Program-made: the position numbers and the translations under genes
The notes under the pieces: generated by a model
Database searches by the model: none
Told to the model about the DNA's origin: nothing
The model's input: the letters and a program-made list of their open reading frames with translations, nothing else
Shown: piece by piece, positions 42,782-52,281 of the stretch
Layout: each line of letters starts with the position of its first letter
Position numbering within the stretch: position 1 is the stretch's first letter
Assembly: GCA_009360885.1 (NCBI GenBank)
Contig: SPEL01000001.1
Coordinates: 310,001-374,000, forward strand
DNA length: 64,000 nucleotides
Reading direction: 5' to 3'
Source of the DNA: Sphingobium sp.
Lineage (GTDB): Bacteria; Pseudomonadota; Alphaproteobacteria; Sphingomonadales; Sphingomonadaceae

Positions 42782-43699
42782 TCATCGCCCTATATGGTCA
42801 AGGTCAAAAGGCGTGGTCTGATAAACCTCATTCAACCAGTTACCGAACAATAAATGGCCATGGCCACGCCAGCGGTTCAGAGGCGCGCGGGCCGGGTCAT
42901 CGCCGGGGAAATAATATTTCGGCAATTCCGGTTTCTTTCCTGCTTCGGCATCGCGAAAATACTCATCCGACAGTGTTTCGGTATCATATTCGCTATGGTT
43001 GAACATATGAAGGGCGCGGTGGCGTGGGTCATGCAGTAGGCAGAGGCCTGCCTCATCAGATTCCAGCAATATCTGCAATCCGCTATCCGCCGGGATGTCG
43101 GCGCTATGCACCTCTGTCCAGCGGGAAACCGGTATGTCCACCACATCAGGAAGGCCGCGCAGATAAGGCGAGCAGGGGGCCTTTGGCTGATGCGAAAATA
43201 CGCCTGACAGCTTGGTATCCATCGGATATTTGGCCATGCCATGGAAATGCCAGACGGCGGCCATTGCAGCCCAGCAGATCATGAAGCTGCTATGCACATG
43301 GGTTTGTGTCCAGTTGAAAATCTGGCACAATTCATCCCAATAAGTGACATTTTCAAAGGGGAGCGTTTCTACCGGCGCGCCGGTGATGATGAAGCCGTCA
43401 AAGCGTTCATTGCGCACATCGGCCCAGTCCCGGTAGAAGGAGGCCAGATGGTCCGCCGACGTATGGCGCGACACATGTTCCGTCATCTTCACCAGCGTCA
43501 GTTCAACCTGAAGCGGGGTGGCACCCAGCAGGCGCGCAAATTGTGTTTCGGTTTTGACCTTATTAGGCATCAGATTGAGGAGGCCAATGCGCATCGGGCG
43601 AATATCCTGCCGCCCGGCTTCTGCCTCTGCCATGACGACAATGCCTTCCGCATCCAGCACAGCGCGGGCGGGCAGATTATCAGGGATTTTAATCGGCAT
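42782..43699 (-). CDS. metA: homoserine O-acyltransferase (MetA family, succinyl- or acetyl-)
   Basis: A 305-residue protein of the glutamine-amidotransferase-like MetA family, first step of methionine synthesis from homoserine. The start MPIKIPDNLPARAVLDAEGI is diagnostic. The nucleophile cysteine is in SFMICWAAMAAVWHFHG, and the partner His/Glu are in HMFNHSEYDTETL. Family members use succinyl-CoA or acetyl-CoA depending on a single residue, so the acyl donor is left open. I chose the ATG at 43699, preceded by GGAGTGAAACC. A 54-codon in-frame extension upstream reads through a structured leader and is not protein-like. Confidence 0.95.
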   Translation of the reverse strand: MPIKIPDNLPARAVLDAEGIVVMAEAEAGRQDIRPMRIGLLNLMPNKVKTETQFARLLGATPLQVELTLVKMTEHVSRHTSADHLASFYRDWADVRNERFDGFIITGAPVETLPFENVTYWDELCQIFNWTQTHVHSSFMICWAAMAAVWHFHGMAKYPMDTKLSGVFSHQPKAPCSPYLRGLPDVVDIPVSRWTEVHSADIPADSGLQILLESDEAGLCLLHDPRHRALHMFNHSEYDTETLSDEYFRDAEAGKKPELPKYYFPGDDPARAPLNRWRGHGHLLFGNWLNEVYQTTPFDLDHIGR

Positions 43700-43774
43700 G
43701 GTTTCACTCCAGAGCAACAGCGCCGGGAGGGAGGATAAAGCCGAAAGGTGGTAACGCCCGTTTATTTGTCGGTT

Positions 43775-43875
43775 CGACCACATCCCCCCTTGTTTCCAAG
43801 GGAGCGCCACCTTGCCCGGAAAAGCAGGTTGGCGTCGGGCAATGCCCAACTCCTGATGCATGAGGGGGTGCAGAT
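43775..43875 (-). ncRNA. highly structured metA leader, candidate riboswitch
   Basis: On the minus strand the metA leader folds into nested helices. An outer stem pairs CACCCCCT with AGGGGGGATG. Inside are a GGGC-ATT-GCCC hairpin (43837-43847), an arm GCCAACCTGC/GCAAGGTGGC (43806-43833), and CCCTTG-GAAA-CAAGGG (43787-43802). A downstream CCACCTTT (about 43745-43752) could pair with the AAGGTGG strand of the arm, giving two exclusive folds as in an expression platform. MetA genes of alphaproteobacteria are often under S-adenosylmethionine riboswitches, but the SAM-II core (a pseudoknot with GATAAA and GCTAA) is not visible. The CCAACC...GGTGG part is loosely like S-box RNAs. The ligand is unknown. 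Confidence 0.5.
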
Positions 43876-44122
43876 AAGCGCTTTGTTTCTGTTTGGCAAG
43901 GGGGAGGCTGGCTCACGCCCTTGCACCCCACTGCAGATGATGGCATAGGGTTGGTCGATGACACAGGCTGCACCTCTTCTCTGCGCACTTTATTGGCGCT
44001 CCCATCAGGGAGCGGCATAGTCATCATATTATGACCATTGCCGCCATGTGCGGCTGGCAATGGATGATTTTTCTTCCTTTATTTCACCCCACATGGCGGC
44101 CTGACCACGAAAAGGCCGAACT
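43876..44122. other. remaining metA upstream region
   Basis: Together with the structured leader this completes a 423-bp stretch without a large gene. It should hold the metA promoter on the minus strand. No convincing ORF, repeat or terminator is visible apart from the small ORF that begins at 44123. Confidence 0.4.
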
Positions 44123-44278
44123 ATGAATAGTATCAAAAATCGGGATGGGGCGTCTTCTGCGCATCTGGGGGAGGCTCCCGCCCTTGATCTGCGAAAGAAA
44201 GAAGCGCCGCAAGCCACGGTATCCGAGGTGATGGATAAGGAAAAAGGCCATGACTATTGGCGTATAGATGTCTGCTGA
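44123..44278 (+). CDS. small hypothetical protein (51 aa, candidate)
   Basis: An ATG at 44123, preceded at a fair distance by AAAAGG, opens 51 codons of polar, charged, protein-like composition (LDLRKKEAPQATVSEVMDKEKG) with the ending HDYWRIDVC. No domain is recognised. It lies just upstream of the Nudix gene on the same strand and could be its leader cistron. No signal peptide or membrane span. Evidence is composition, a plausible ribosome-binding site and position only. Confidence 0.35.
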   Translation: MNSIKNRDGASSAHLGEAPALDLRKKEAPQATVSEVMDKEKGHDYWRIDVC

Positions 44279-44336
44279 TGGGCACTGCGGTAGGGCGGCC
44301 TTGACCGCACCTGCCTCCTCTTCGCATAGAGAGGCC

Positions 44337-45137
44337 ATGGTGGGTATGACAATGGTGGATCAGGAAAAAGCATGGCCCCCGATACGGGATGCCGGGACGC
44401 TCATCATCGTTCGTTCGCGGTCCATGGATGCCATGCCAGAGATATTGATGATCCGGCGGGCGGAGACGCTCCGTTTCGCGGGCGGGGCCATGGTGTTTCC
44501 CGGCGGAGTGGTGGATGATGCCGACCATGCCTTCGCCAGCAGCCTCGGCGCGGGACATGATGCGGAGGATATGGCCGCCCGCATCGCTGCTGTCAGGGAA
44601 ACAATTGAGGAATGCGGTCTGGCGCTGACTGCGGCTGGGGGCGCTTTGCTGCCGGGGCAATTGGAGGCGCTACGTGATGCGCTGCATGAAGGGCGGGGGC
44701 TGGGTGAACTGGCGCATAGCTATGGTTTGCGGTTTGATTTCGACGCGCTCATTCCCTTTACCCGCTGGTGCCCGCGTTCGTGGGAGGTCCGCGTTCGCTA
44801 TGATGCACGCTTTTACATCGCGGTGACGGAGGGAGGCCATGATGCACTAACGCCAGATGGCACGGAGACCTCAGCTCTTTGCTGGTCCAGCGCGAGCGAT
44901 ATGCTGGCGCGGGCGGAAGCTGGTGAGGCGCGCCTTTTATTCCCGACACGCTGTGTGCTGGAACGGCTGGCGGGCCTCACCAGTGTTGATGAACTGCTTA
45001 ATCATGCACGGGCGCACCCGCCGGGGTTGATTACGCCATGGCTGGAAATGCGGAATGGGGAGGAGCATGTTTGCATCCCCGATGGCTATGGCTATCCGGT
45101 GATCGCCCGCCCGGCGCAGGGCGCGGTCCGCAGCTAA
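44337..45137 (+). CDS. Nudix hydrolase (NUDT19/NUDT7-like)
   Basis: A protein of about 266 residues. The fold starts at RDAGTLIIVRSRSMDAMPEILMIRRAETLRFAGGAMVFPGG. The Nudix box is interrupted: GGVVDD and the catalytic helix AAVRETIEECGL are separated by a longer loop than the classic 23-residue box, as in NUDT7/NUDT19-type CoA diphosphatases. The C-terminal half (FDALIPFTRWCPRSWEVRVRYDARFYIA) also matches that group. It probably hydrolyses a nucleoside-diphosphate-linked substrate such as an acyl-CoA. GAGAGG lies just before the ATG at 44337; in-frame ATGs at 44268 and 44346 are alternatives. Confidence 0.85.
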   Translation: MVGMTMVDQEKAWPPIRDAGTLIIVRSRSMDAMPEILMIRRAETLRFAGGAMVFPGGVVDDADHAFASSLGAGHDAEDMAARIAAVRETIEECGLALTAAGGALLPGQLEALRDALHEGRGLGELAHSYGLRFDFDALIPFTRWCPRSWEVRVRYDARFYIAVTEGGHDALTPDGTETSALCWSSASDMLARAEAGEARLLFPTRCVLERLAGLTSVDELLNHARAHPPGLITPWLEMRNGEEHVCIPDGYGYPVIARPAQGAVRS

Positions 45138-45184
45138 TGGTGTTCCTCAGATAGGGGAGGAAGGCCGCTTGGCGCTGATGGTAA

Positions 45185-45206
45185 GGAGGGAGCGTTTACT
45201 CCCTCC
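45185..45206. terminator. stem-loop between convergent genes
   Basis: GGAGGGAG-cgttta-CTCCCTCC is a perfect 8-bp stem. It lies between the convergent Nudix and sugar-dehydrogenase genes. There is no T-run, so it may be a mRNA 3' stabiliser rather than an intrinsic terminator. Confidence 0.5.
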
Positions 45207-45215
45207 CCACGCGGA

Positions 45216-46415
45216 TTAATTTTGCGGCTTAGGTGTCAGTTTCAGTAATTTGGCGTTCTCGCCATCTTCCAGCACCCAGACGGAGCCATCCGGAGCGCTT
45301 TCTACCTCACGGATGCGCGCGCCCATATCCCAATGATCGGCCTTGCGCACAGCCTCTCCATCAATCTGAAGGCGGATGAGGGCTTGTCCGGAAAGGGCCG
45401 CAAGCAACAGCGAATTGCGCCACTGGGGAAAGAGGCGCCCATCATAATAGGCCATACCGCCCGGCGATATGGAGGGATTCCACCATGCTTTGGGAGGCAG
45501 GAATCCATCACCGGAGGCGTGATCGGGTATCGGTTTTCCATCATAATGGTCGCCGTTGGAAACCTTGGGATAGCCATAATTCCCACGCGGGGTGATGAGG
45601 TTGATCTCATCACCACCCTTTGGCCCCATTTCACTTTCCCACAGTTTGCCATCGCGATCAAAAGCGATACTGAGCGGGTTGCGTTGGCCCAATGACCAAA
45701 TTTGCGCGGTAACACCGCCCTTATCGGCGAAGGGGTTGTCGGCAGGGATGCTGCCATCCAGATTGAGGCGGATGATTTTGCCCAGATTGCTGTTCATATC
45801 CTGCGCCGGATCGAATTTTTGCCGGTCGCTGGAGGATATGAAGATATGTTTCTGATCTGGCGCAATCGCGATTCGATGGCCGAAATGGCCACGGCCTGTT
45901 ACCTTTTCGCTTTGTCGCCAGATGATCTTGACATCCTGTAACGCACCAATCTGGTCTGCCATGCTGTTGATGACGATATTGGCGCTGGCGACCACCGCGC
46001 CGCGTGTGTCATTCTCGCCTTCTTCGGCCCAACTGAGGTAAATGGGGTGGATTTTGTCGGTCGGGTCCGGATCTGGCGCGGCAACGACATCACCAAAGCC
46101 GCCCTGACCACCATAAGAAACCGTGGGTACGCCGCTCACCTCATATTTGCTGTTGTCGCGGGTGTCGAGCAGTATGAGCTTCCCCTTGCGTTCCGTCACC
46201 AGCGCCCATGGACCGCCGGGGATGAAGGTCAGCGCCCATGGCTCATCAAAGCTGGTGAGAGTGCTGGTGTTGAAGGGGCGACTCCGTGACGGCGTAAATG
46301 TGCCATCACCAGCCTGCCCGGCTGCTGCCTTATTTTCGGGCTGAGCAGGAGTTTGGGCATTGCAGGCGGCTGAAAACATCAGGGCCAGTGCCGGGGTTAA
46401 AAGGCTGATGCGCAT
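45216..46415 (-). CDS. PQQ-dependent aldose sugar dehydrogenase-like lipoprotein
   Basis: A 399-residue exported protein. The signal sequence MRISLLTPALALMFSAAC ends in a cysteine that may be lipidated (weak lipobox). The six-bladed soluble glucose dehydrogenase/Asd (YliI) propeller follows: PWALTFIPGGPWALVTERKGKLILLD, YGGQGGFGDVVAAPD, GRGHFGHRIAIAPD (catalytic His area), IWSLGQRNPLSIAFD, WESEMGPKGGDEINLI and the final EVESAPDGSVWVLED. These periplasmic enzymes oxidise aldoses with PQQ. No PQQ biosynthesis gene is present here, so the cofactor would come from elsewhere. GAGAGGAAT precedes the ATG at 46415. Confidence 0.88.
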   Translation of the reverse strand: MRISLLTPALALMFSAACNAQTPAQPENKAAAGQAGDGTFTPSRSRPFNTSTLTSFDEPWALTFIPGGPWALVTERKGKLILLDTRDNSKYEVSGVPTVSYGGQGGFGDVVAAPDPDPTDKIHPIYLSWAEEGENDTRGAVVASANIVINSMADQIGALQDVKIIWRQSEKVTGRGHFGHRIAIAPDQKHIFISSSDRQKFDPAQDMNSNLGKIIRLNLDGSIPADNPFADKGGVTAQIWSLGQRNPLSIAFDRDGKLWESEMGPKGGDEINLITPRGNYGYPKVSNGDHYDGKPIPDHASGDGFLPPKAWWNPSISPGGMAYYDGRLFPQWRNSLLLAALSGQALIRLQIDGEAVRKADHWDMGARIREVESAPDGSVWVLEDGENAKLLKLTPKPQN

Positions 46416-46617
46416 AGGATTCCTCTCTTGCTTCCCTTCATGTTCGTTACATCCTATCTGAATATTCGCTGCATATGAACGCTTTGCGCGAATTTTGTTG
46501 TCAACAATCTGGGCTTGCCCTATATGCGGCTTGTTCTCCTGACATCGGTAACATGCTGGAGTCGGTCCTGACGGGGCTGGCAACAGGGCCGCATGTCCAG
46601 AAAGTTAAGGATAGAAT

Positions 46618-47139
46618 TTGGCCGATCTGGCTGTCTTGACGGATTTGATTGAGCCTGAGGTGCGTGCCTTGGGTTTTGCGTTGGTGCGCGTCAAATTATT
46701 TGGCGGCGATGACCTGACTCTTCAGATCATGGCGGAGCGCCCGGATACGCGCCAGCTCACCATTGATGATTGCGGCACTATCTCTCGTCGCCTTTCTGAT
46801 ATGCTGGATGAAAAGGACCCGATTGAGGAGGCCTATCGGCTGGAGGTGTCCTCCCCCGGTATTGACAGGCCGCTGACGCGCCTTGCCGATTTTACGGATT
46901 GGGCCGGGCATCAGGCCCGCATAGTTGTGGTGGAATCGGTTGATGATCGTAAGCAGTTCAAGGCTGATCTTGCGGGCGTGGATGGTGACACCATATTGCT
47001 GGATGACCCGAAACTGGGCCGGGTTGAGATTGCTTTTGATAATCTATTAAGCGCCAAGCTGGTGCTGACCGATGCGCTGATTTCTGCTACCATGCCGCTT
47101 TCCTCTGATGGGGCGGACGAGATTGAGACGGAAGGATAA
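46618..47139 (+). CDS. rimP: ribosome maturation factor RimP
   Basis: A 173-residue protein that assists 30S assembly. It has the alpha/beta N-domain (LIEPEVRALGFALVRVKLFGGDDLTLQIMAE), the family centre RRLSDMLDEKDPIEEAYRLEVSSPGIDRPLTRLADF and an Sm-like C-domain. Translation begins at a TTG (46618) with AAGGA before it; no ATG lies near the conserved start. It heads the rimP-nusA-ylxR-infB-rbfA-truB-rpsO-pnp cluster, and nusA begins six bases after its stop codon. Confidence 0.93.
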   Translation: MADLAVLTDLIEPEVRALGFALVRVKLFGGDDLTLQIMAERPDTRQLTIDDCGTISRRLSDMLDEKDPIEEAYRLEVSSPGIDRPLTRLADFTDWAGHQARIVVVESVDDRKQFKADLAGVDGDTILLDDPKLGRVEIAFDNLLSAKLVLTDALISATMPLSSDGADEIETEG

Positions 47140-47145
47140 GGAATT

Positions 47146-48771
47146 ATGGCCAGTGCCATTTCCGCCAATAGGGCTGAGCTGATTGCGATTGCCAACTCGG
47201 TGGCATCGGAAAAGATGATTGACCGCTCCATCGTTATAGAAGCGATGGAAGATGCGATTCAGCGCGCAGCCCGCGCCCGCTATGGTGCGGAAAATGATAT
47301 TCGCGCCAAGCTGGACCCTGACACCGGTGACCTGCGCCTGTGGCGTGTGGTTGAGGTTGTTGAGGCGGTTGACGATTATTTCCGTCAAGTCGATCAGAAG
47401 CAGGCGCAGAAATTGCAGGCTGGTGCCGCTATTGGTGACTTCATCGTTGACCCGCTGCCTCCGATTGATCTGGGCCGTATTGACGCGCAATCCGCCAAGC
47501 AGGTGATCTTCCAGAAGGTCCGTGATGCAGAGCGTGATCGTCAGTTTGATGAGTTCAAGGACCGCGTTGGCGAAATTATTACCGGCGTTGTAAAGTCCGT
47601 CGAATTTGGCCATGTGGTTGTTAATCTGGGCCGCGCTGAAGGCGTTATCCGCCGTGACCAGCAGATTCCTCGTGAAGTTGTGCGCGTTGGTGACCGTGTT
47701 CGCTCGGTCGTGCTGAATGTTCGTCGTGAAAATCGCGGTCCGCAGATTTTCCTTTCCCGTGCGCATCCTGAGTTTATGAAAAAGCTCTTCACGCAGGAAG
47801 TGCCGGAAATTTACGATGGCATCATCGAAATTAAGGCTGCTGCGCGTGACCCAGGTAGCCGTGCGAAAATCGGTGTGATTAGCCATGACGGCAGCATCGA
47901 TCCGGTTGGTGCCTGTGTCGGGATGAAGGGCAGCCGTGTTCAGGCCGTCGTGCAGGAAATGCAGGGCGAAAAGATCGATATTATTCCGTGGAGCGAAGAC
48001 GCGGCAACATTTGTTGTAAACGCGCTTCAGCCCGCAACGGTTTCCCGCGTTGTGATTGACGAAGACGAAGGGCGTATCGAAGTGGTCGTTCCCGACGATC
48101 AGCTTTCGCTCGCGATCGGTCGTCGTGGTCAGAATGTGCGTCTCGCCAGCCAGCTTACCGGCAAGGCAATCGATATCATGACCGAGGCTGATGCCAGTGA
48201 AAAGCGTCAGAAGGAATTTGTTGAGCGTTCCGAATTGTTCCAGCAGGAACTGGACGTTGACGAAACCCTCTCCCAGCTTCTGGTGGCCGAAGGCTTTGGT
48301 GAGCTGGATGAAGTCGCCTATGTCGCGGTTGAAGAACTGGCGACGATTGAAGGCTTTGACGAAGAGCTGGCGCAAGAACTCCAGAATCGTGCTCTCGAAG
48401 CGCTGGACCGCCGTGAGGCTGCTGCGCGTGAGGAGCGTCGCGCTCTGGGCGTTGAGGATGCTCTTGCCGATATTCCGCACCTCACCGAAGCTATGCTGGT
48501 GACGCTGGGCAAGGGTGGTATTAAAACGCTCGATGATCTGGCGGATCTTGCGACGGATGAACTGGTGGCGAAGAAGCGTGCTGCTGATCGTCGTCGCAAT
48601 CGTGATAGTGCTGAGGATAAGGGCGGGATTCTCGCCGAATATGGCCTTAGCGACGAACAGGGCAATGAAATCATCATGGCGGCCCGCGCCCACTGGTTCG
48701 CTGATGAAGAGGAGGCGGTTTCTGCCCCCGTGGTTGAGGAGGACGCAGACAATGCGGAAAATCCTCAATGA
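47146..48771 (+). CDS. nusA: transcription elongation/termination factor NusA
   Basis: A 541-residue protein. The N-terminal RNA polymerase-binding domain (MASAISANRAELIAIANSVASEKMIDRSIVIEAMEDAIQ) is followed by an S1 domain (about 130-200), then KH1 and KH2 (GACVGMKGSRVQAVVQEMQGEKIDII; LSLAIGRRGQNVRLASQLTG). The C-terminal acidic and helix-hairpin-helix repeats include LLVAEGFGELDEVAYVAVEELATIEGFDEELA and LGKGGIKTLDDLADLATDEL. It modulates pausing, termination and antitermination, and binds nascent RNA. The start follows AAGGAATT. Confidence 0.97.
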   Translation: MASAISANRAELIAIANSVASEKMIDRSIVIEAMEDAIQRAARARYGAENDIRAKLDPDTGDLRLWRVVEVVEAVDDYFRQVDQKQAQKLQAGAAIGDFIVDPLPPIDLGRIDAQSAKQVIFQKVRDAERDRQFDEFKDRVGEIITGVVKSVEFGHVVVNLGRAEGVIRRDQQIPREVVRVGDRVRSVVLNVRRENRGPQIFLSRAHPEFMKKLFTQEVPEIYDGIIEIKAAARDPGSRAKIGVISHDGSIDPVGACVGMKGSRVQAVVQEMQGEKIDIIPWSEDAATFVVNALQPATVSRVVIDEDEGRIEVVVPDDQLSLAIGRRGQNVRLASQLTGKAIDIMTEADASEKRQKEFVERSELFQQELDVDETLSQLLVAEGFGELDEVAYVAVEELATIEGFDEELAQELQNRALEALDRREAAAREERRALGVEDALADIPHLTEAMLVTLGKGGIKTLDDLADLATDELVAKKRAADRRRNRDSAEDKGGILAEYGLSDEQGNEIIMAARAHWFADEEEAVSAPVVEEDADNAENPQ

Positions 48772-48816
48772 TTGTCGCTCTGACTCACTAAATATTGTCA
48801 TGACGGAGGCGCTGGC

Positions 48817-49485
48817 ATGAGCGAGCGCCGCTGTATCCTGACCGGGGAACGGACCGCGCCGGATGACCTCATCCGACTCGCGGTCTCGCCCGATGATTTG
48901 CTGATGCCTGATGTGCGTGCAAAGGCGCCGGGGCGCGGGGCGTGGATTGGCGTGTCGCGGACGGAGCTGGAAGCTGCCATTGGGAATGGCAAGTTTCGCG
49001 GCGCGCTGGCGCGTGCGTTCAAGACAGGGGCTATCCGCTTGCCGGATGATTTGCCCGTAATGATTGATGCGGCGCTCACGCAGCAGGCGATGGACCGGTT
49101 GGGGCTGGAGGCGAAGGCATCCACCGTCATTACCGGATCGGAAAAGATTGAAACGGCGTGTCGGCGCGGGCAGGTGCATATGCTCTTCCATGCGTCTGAT
49201 GCCGCGCCTGATGGTCGGCGCAAGCTGGATCAGGCATGGCGTGTTGGCGAAGAGGCTGAAGGCAGCGACCATGCCGGGCAGGTCTTGCCTGTGGGGCGTG
49301 ACGCCCTATCTAAGGCATTGGGCCGCGAAAATGTCGTCCATATCGCCATTGTTGACAGCCGGGCCGCTGACCGGCTGAGTGCCTGTTTAAGGCGCTGGCA
49401 AAATTATAGCGGATGCGCTAACGGAGGGGCACAAGAGACTCCATCGCAAGCGCAACCAGTGGAATATTCCACCGGACACAGATGA
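48817..49485 (+). CDS. ylxR: YlxR/RNase P-modulating family protein with L7Ae-like C-domain
   Basis: A 222-residue protein. The N-terminal YlxR (DUF448) domain has ERRCILTGERTAPDDLIRLAVSPDD and KAPGRGAWIGVSRTELEAAI. The alphaproteobacterial extension resembles a ribosomal L7Ae-fold (TGSEKIETACRRGQVHMLFHASDAAPDG). DUF448 proteins bind RNA and have been linked to RNase P in Gram-positives; the role here is inferred. It keeps the conserved nusA-ylxR-infB position. The last 30 residues are polar and low in complexity. Confidence 0.9.
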   Translation: MSERRCILTGERTAPDDLIRLAVSPDDLLMPDVRAKAPGRGAWIGVSRTELEAAIGNGKFRGALARAFKTGAIRLPDDLPVMIDAALTQQAMDRLGLEAKASTVITGSEKIETACRRGQVHMLFHASDAAPDGRRKLDQAWRVGEEAEGSDHAGQVLPVGRDALSKALGRENVVHIAIVDSRAADRLSACLRRWQNYSGCANGGAQETPSQAQPVEYSTGHR

Positions 49486-49552
49486 TGGGCGGCGGACCTG
49501 ATATGGGTCTGGCCGCATTTGGCGTTGCAGTTGAGAAGGTTGATTTTAGTCG

Positions 49553-52216
49553 ATGAGTGACAACAAGGAAGACAAACCAGTACTGGGCCGTAAACCGCTG
49601 GGGATCAAGCGGACGGTTGAGTCTGGTCAGGTGCAGCAGAGCTTCAGCCATGGGCGGAAAAATACCGTCGTGGTGGAGGTGAAGCGCCGTCGCGTCATCG
49701 GCAAACCCGGTGAGGTATCCCCCGCCAGCCAGACTGCGGCGCCAGAATTGGAGGCAGAGGCTCCGGCGCCAGCACCCGCCGCTCCTAAGCCCGCTCCGGC
49801 CCCGGTGGCTAAGGCGCCTGCTCCGCAGCAATCTCGTCCGTCACGGCCTGCGCCTTCGCGGCCTGCTGCGCCGACTCCGCCGCGTAATGACCTGATGTCG
49901 CGTCAGGAATTGCAGGCGAAGTTGCTGCGCGAAGCTGAAGAAGCCCGCATGACGGCTCTCGAAGATGCGCGTCGTCGTGAAGATATGGCGCGCCTTGCCG
50001 CCAGTGAAGAAGAAAAGCGTCGTGCCGAAGAAAATCGTCGCGCCGTTGAGGAAGCAGAGCAGCAGGCGGCGACGCCTGAGCCAGTGGTAGAGCAGCCGGT
50101 AGAAGCTCCGGCACCCGTCGCGCCTGTCGCTGCGGACAAGCCAGCGCAGCAGAACGCGCCTGTCGCACAGGAAGCGGCCCCTCAAGCTAAGGCCGAGGCT
50201 GAGAAGCCGCGTGCGGCTGTGCCGCCTCCGCGTCGTTTCACGCCGGTTACTCCGGCCAAGCGGCCTGAGCCAGCCAAACCTGATCGCGCTAAGCGTGGTG
50301 GGGAAGGTGATCGTCGTCAGTCCGGTAAGCTAACCGTTAACCGCGCGCTGGCCGATGATGACAGCGCACGGGCACGGAGCCTTGCGGCATTGAAGCGGGC
50401 ACGCGAAAAGGAACGCCGTACGACTATGCGTGGCTCGCCGCAGCACCGTGAAAAGCAGGTGCGCGACGTGATTGTTCCCGAAGGTATCACCGTGCAGGAA
50501 CTCGCCAATCGTATGGCGGAAAAGGGCGCGGATCTGGTAAAGTCGCTCTTTAAAATGGGCATGATGGTTACCGTTAACCAGACGATAGATCAGGATACGG
50601 CCGAATTGCTGGTAACGGAATTTGGCCATAATATTCAGCGTGTTTCGGATTCTGACATTGAAATCGATACCGGCGCTGACGTCGATGCGACAGAAACGCT
50701 TAAGGCCCGTGCGCCGGTGGTCACCATCATGGGCCATGTCGATCATGGTAAGACCAGCCTGCTGGATGCGCTGCGCGGTGCCGATGTTGCGGACGTTGCG
50801 TCGGGTGAAGCGGGCGGTATTACGCAGCATATTGGTGCTTATCAGGTGAAGACCAAGGGCGGTGATATCATCACTTTCCTCGATACGCCTGGCCACGAAG
50901 CCTTCACCGAAATGCGCGCTCGTGGTGCCAATGTCACCGACATCGTCATTCTGGTGGTGGCCGCTGATGACGGCTTGATGCCGCAGACGATCGAGGCGAT
51001 TAACCATACCAAGGCCGCTGGCGTACCGATGATTGTCGCGATCAACAAATGCGATAAGCCAGAGGCTAATCCGCAAAAGGTACGGGAGCGCCTGCTGGAG
51101 CATGAAATCATCGTCGAGGATATGGGCGGTGAAACGCAGGATGTTGAGGTTTCAGCTCTCAAGAAAACCGGCCTTGATGATCTGATCGACAAGATACTCC
51201 TTCAGGCCGAAATGATGGAACTGAAGGCCAACCCTGATCGTGCTGCTGAAGGCACGGTTGTTGAAGCAAAGCTCGATAAGGGTCGTGGTCCGGTGGCGAC
51301 CATCTTAGTGGGCCGTGGCACGCTGAAGGTTGGTGACGTATTTGTTGCCGGTGAATATGCGGGCAAGGTTCGTGCGATGACCAACGACAAGGGGCAGAAT
51401 GTCAAGGAAGCTGGTCCGTCTGTGCCGGTAGAGGTGTTGGGCCTTTCCGGTGTACCGATGGCTGGTGAAACGCTTTCTGTTGTGGAAAACGAAGCCCGCG
51501 CCCGCGAAGTTGCTGCTTATCGTCAGGAACTGGCAACGAAGAAGCGGACTACGGCTGCCCCCACCAGCTTTGAGAATATGTTCTCGGCGCTCAATACCAC
51601 AACCATTGAATATCCGGTGGTGGTAAAGGCGGATGTGCAGGGTACGGCCGAAGCAATTGTCGGGTCACTGACGCGCGCATCGACTGATGAAATCCGCGTG
51701 CGGATATTGCACAGCGGTGTTGGCGCGATCACCGAAAGCGATGTTACACTGGCTGCGGCCAGCGGCGCGCCGCTTATTGGTTTTAACGTCCGTCCTAATG
51801 CGAAGGCTCGCACTCTGGCTGAACGAGAAAAAGTCAGCCTGCGCTATTATGATGTGATTTACGACCTGATTGAGGAAGTGAAGGCTGAAATGGCCGGGCA
51901 GCTTGCTCCTGAACGTATCGAAACCATCGTTGGCCGTGCTGAAGTTAAGGAAGTATTCCCGGCAGGGAAGAAGGACAAGGCTGCTGGTCTGCTCGTGGTT
52001 GATGGTGTCATCCGCAAGGGCCTTAATGCGCGTCTTACCCGCGACGATGTCATCGTTTCGCGCACGGTTATTGCGTCGTTGCGTCGCTTTAAGGACGATG
52101 TGGCTGAGGTTCGTGCTGGTCTTGAATGCGGTGCGATGCTGCAGGATACCAATGACATCAAGCCGGGCGATTATCTGGAACTGTTCGAAGTGGAAGAGCG
52201 CGCTCGTACGCTCTGA
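49553..52216 (+). CDS. infB: translation initiation factor IF-2
   Basis: An 887-residue GTPase that delivers initiator tRNA to the 30S subunit. A variable N-terminal part of about 280 residues is rich in Ala, Pro and charged helix ([40 protein letters not shown]). The G domain starts at about residue 385: [38 protein letters not shown] and [10 protein letters not shown]. Domains II-IV follow. The C-terminus ends EYLELF-type sequence as [15 protein letters not shown]. The length variation sits entirely in the N-terminal spacer. Confidence 0.97.
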   Translation: MSDNKEDKPVLGRKPLGIKRTVESGQVQQSFSHGRKNTVVVEVKRRRVIGKPGEVSPASQTAAPELEAEAPAPAPAAPKPAPAPVAKAPAPQQSRPSRPAPSRPAAPTPPRNDLMSRQELQAKLLREAEEARMTALEDARRREDMARLAASEEEKRRAEENRRAVEEAEQQAATPEPVVEQPVEAPAPVAPVAADKPAQQNAPVAQEAAPQAKAEAEKPRAAVPPPRRFTPVTPAKRPEPAKPDRAKRGGEGDRRQSGKLTVNRALADDDSARARSLAALKRAREKERRTTMRGSPQHREKQVRDVIVPEGITVQELANRMAEKGADLVKSLFKMGMMVTVNQTIDQDTAELLVTEFGHNIQRVSDSDIEIDTGADVDATETLKARAPVVTIMGHVDHGKTSLLDALRGADVADVASGEAGGITQHIGAYQVKTKGGDIITFLDTPGHEAFTEMRARGANVTDIVILVVAADDGLMPQTIEAINHTKAAGVPMIVAINKCDKPEANPQKVRERLLEHEIIVEDMGGETQDVEVSALKKTGLDDLIDKILLQAEMMELKANPDRAAEGTVVEAKLDKGRGPVATILVGRGTLKVGDVFVAGEYAGKVRAMTNDKGQNVKEAGPSVPVEVLGLSGVPMAGETLSVVENEARAREVAAYRQELATKKRTTAAPTSFENMFSALNTTTIEYPVVVKADVQGTAEAIVGSLTRASTDEIRVRILHSGVGAITESDVTLAAASGAPLIGFNVRPNAKARTLAEREKVSLRYYDVIYDLIEEVKAEMAGQLAPERIETIVGRAEVKEVFPAGKKDKAAGLLVVDGVIRKGLNARLTRDDVIVSRTVIASLRRFKDDVAEVRAGLECGAMLQDTNDIKPGDYLELFEVEERARTL

Positions 52217-52236
52217 TTGGCTGAAAACAGGAATGT

Positions 52237-52264
52237 CGCGGCCCCAGTGGGGTCGCGCATTTTC
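52237..52264 (+). terminator. attenuator-like hairpin between infB and rbfA
   Basis: CGCGGCCCC-ag-TGGGGTCGCG forms a strong stem followed by CATTTTCT, about 20 bp after the infB stop codon. The genes on either side are normally cotranscribed, so partial termination or processing is more likely than a full stop. Confidence 0.6.
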
Positions 52265-52281
52265 TATTGGGGTGACCTATT

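Noticed and set aside
43700-43950. SAM-II riboswitch upstream of metA
   Set aside because: The short pseudoknot core expected for SAM-II (GATAAA and GCTAAA segments) is not present; the visible structure is longer and different.
47047-49272. Minus-strand open frame of 741 codons
   Set aside because: Shadow of nusA and the start of ylxR; no recognisable domain and no ribosome-binding site.
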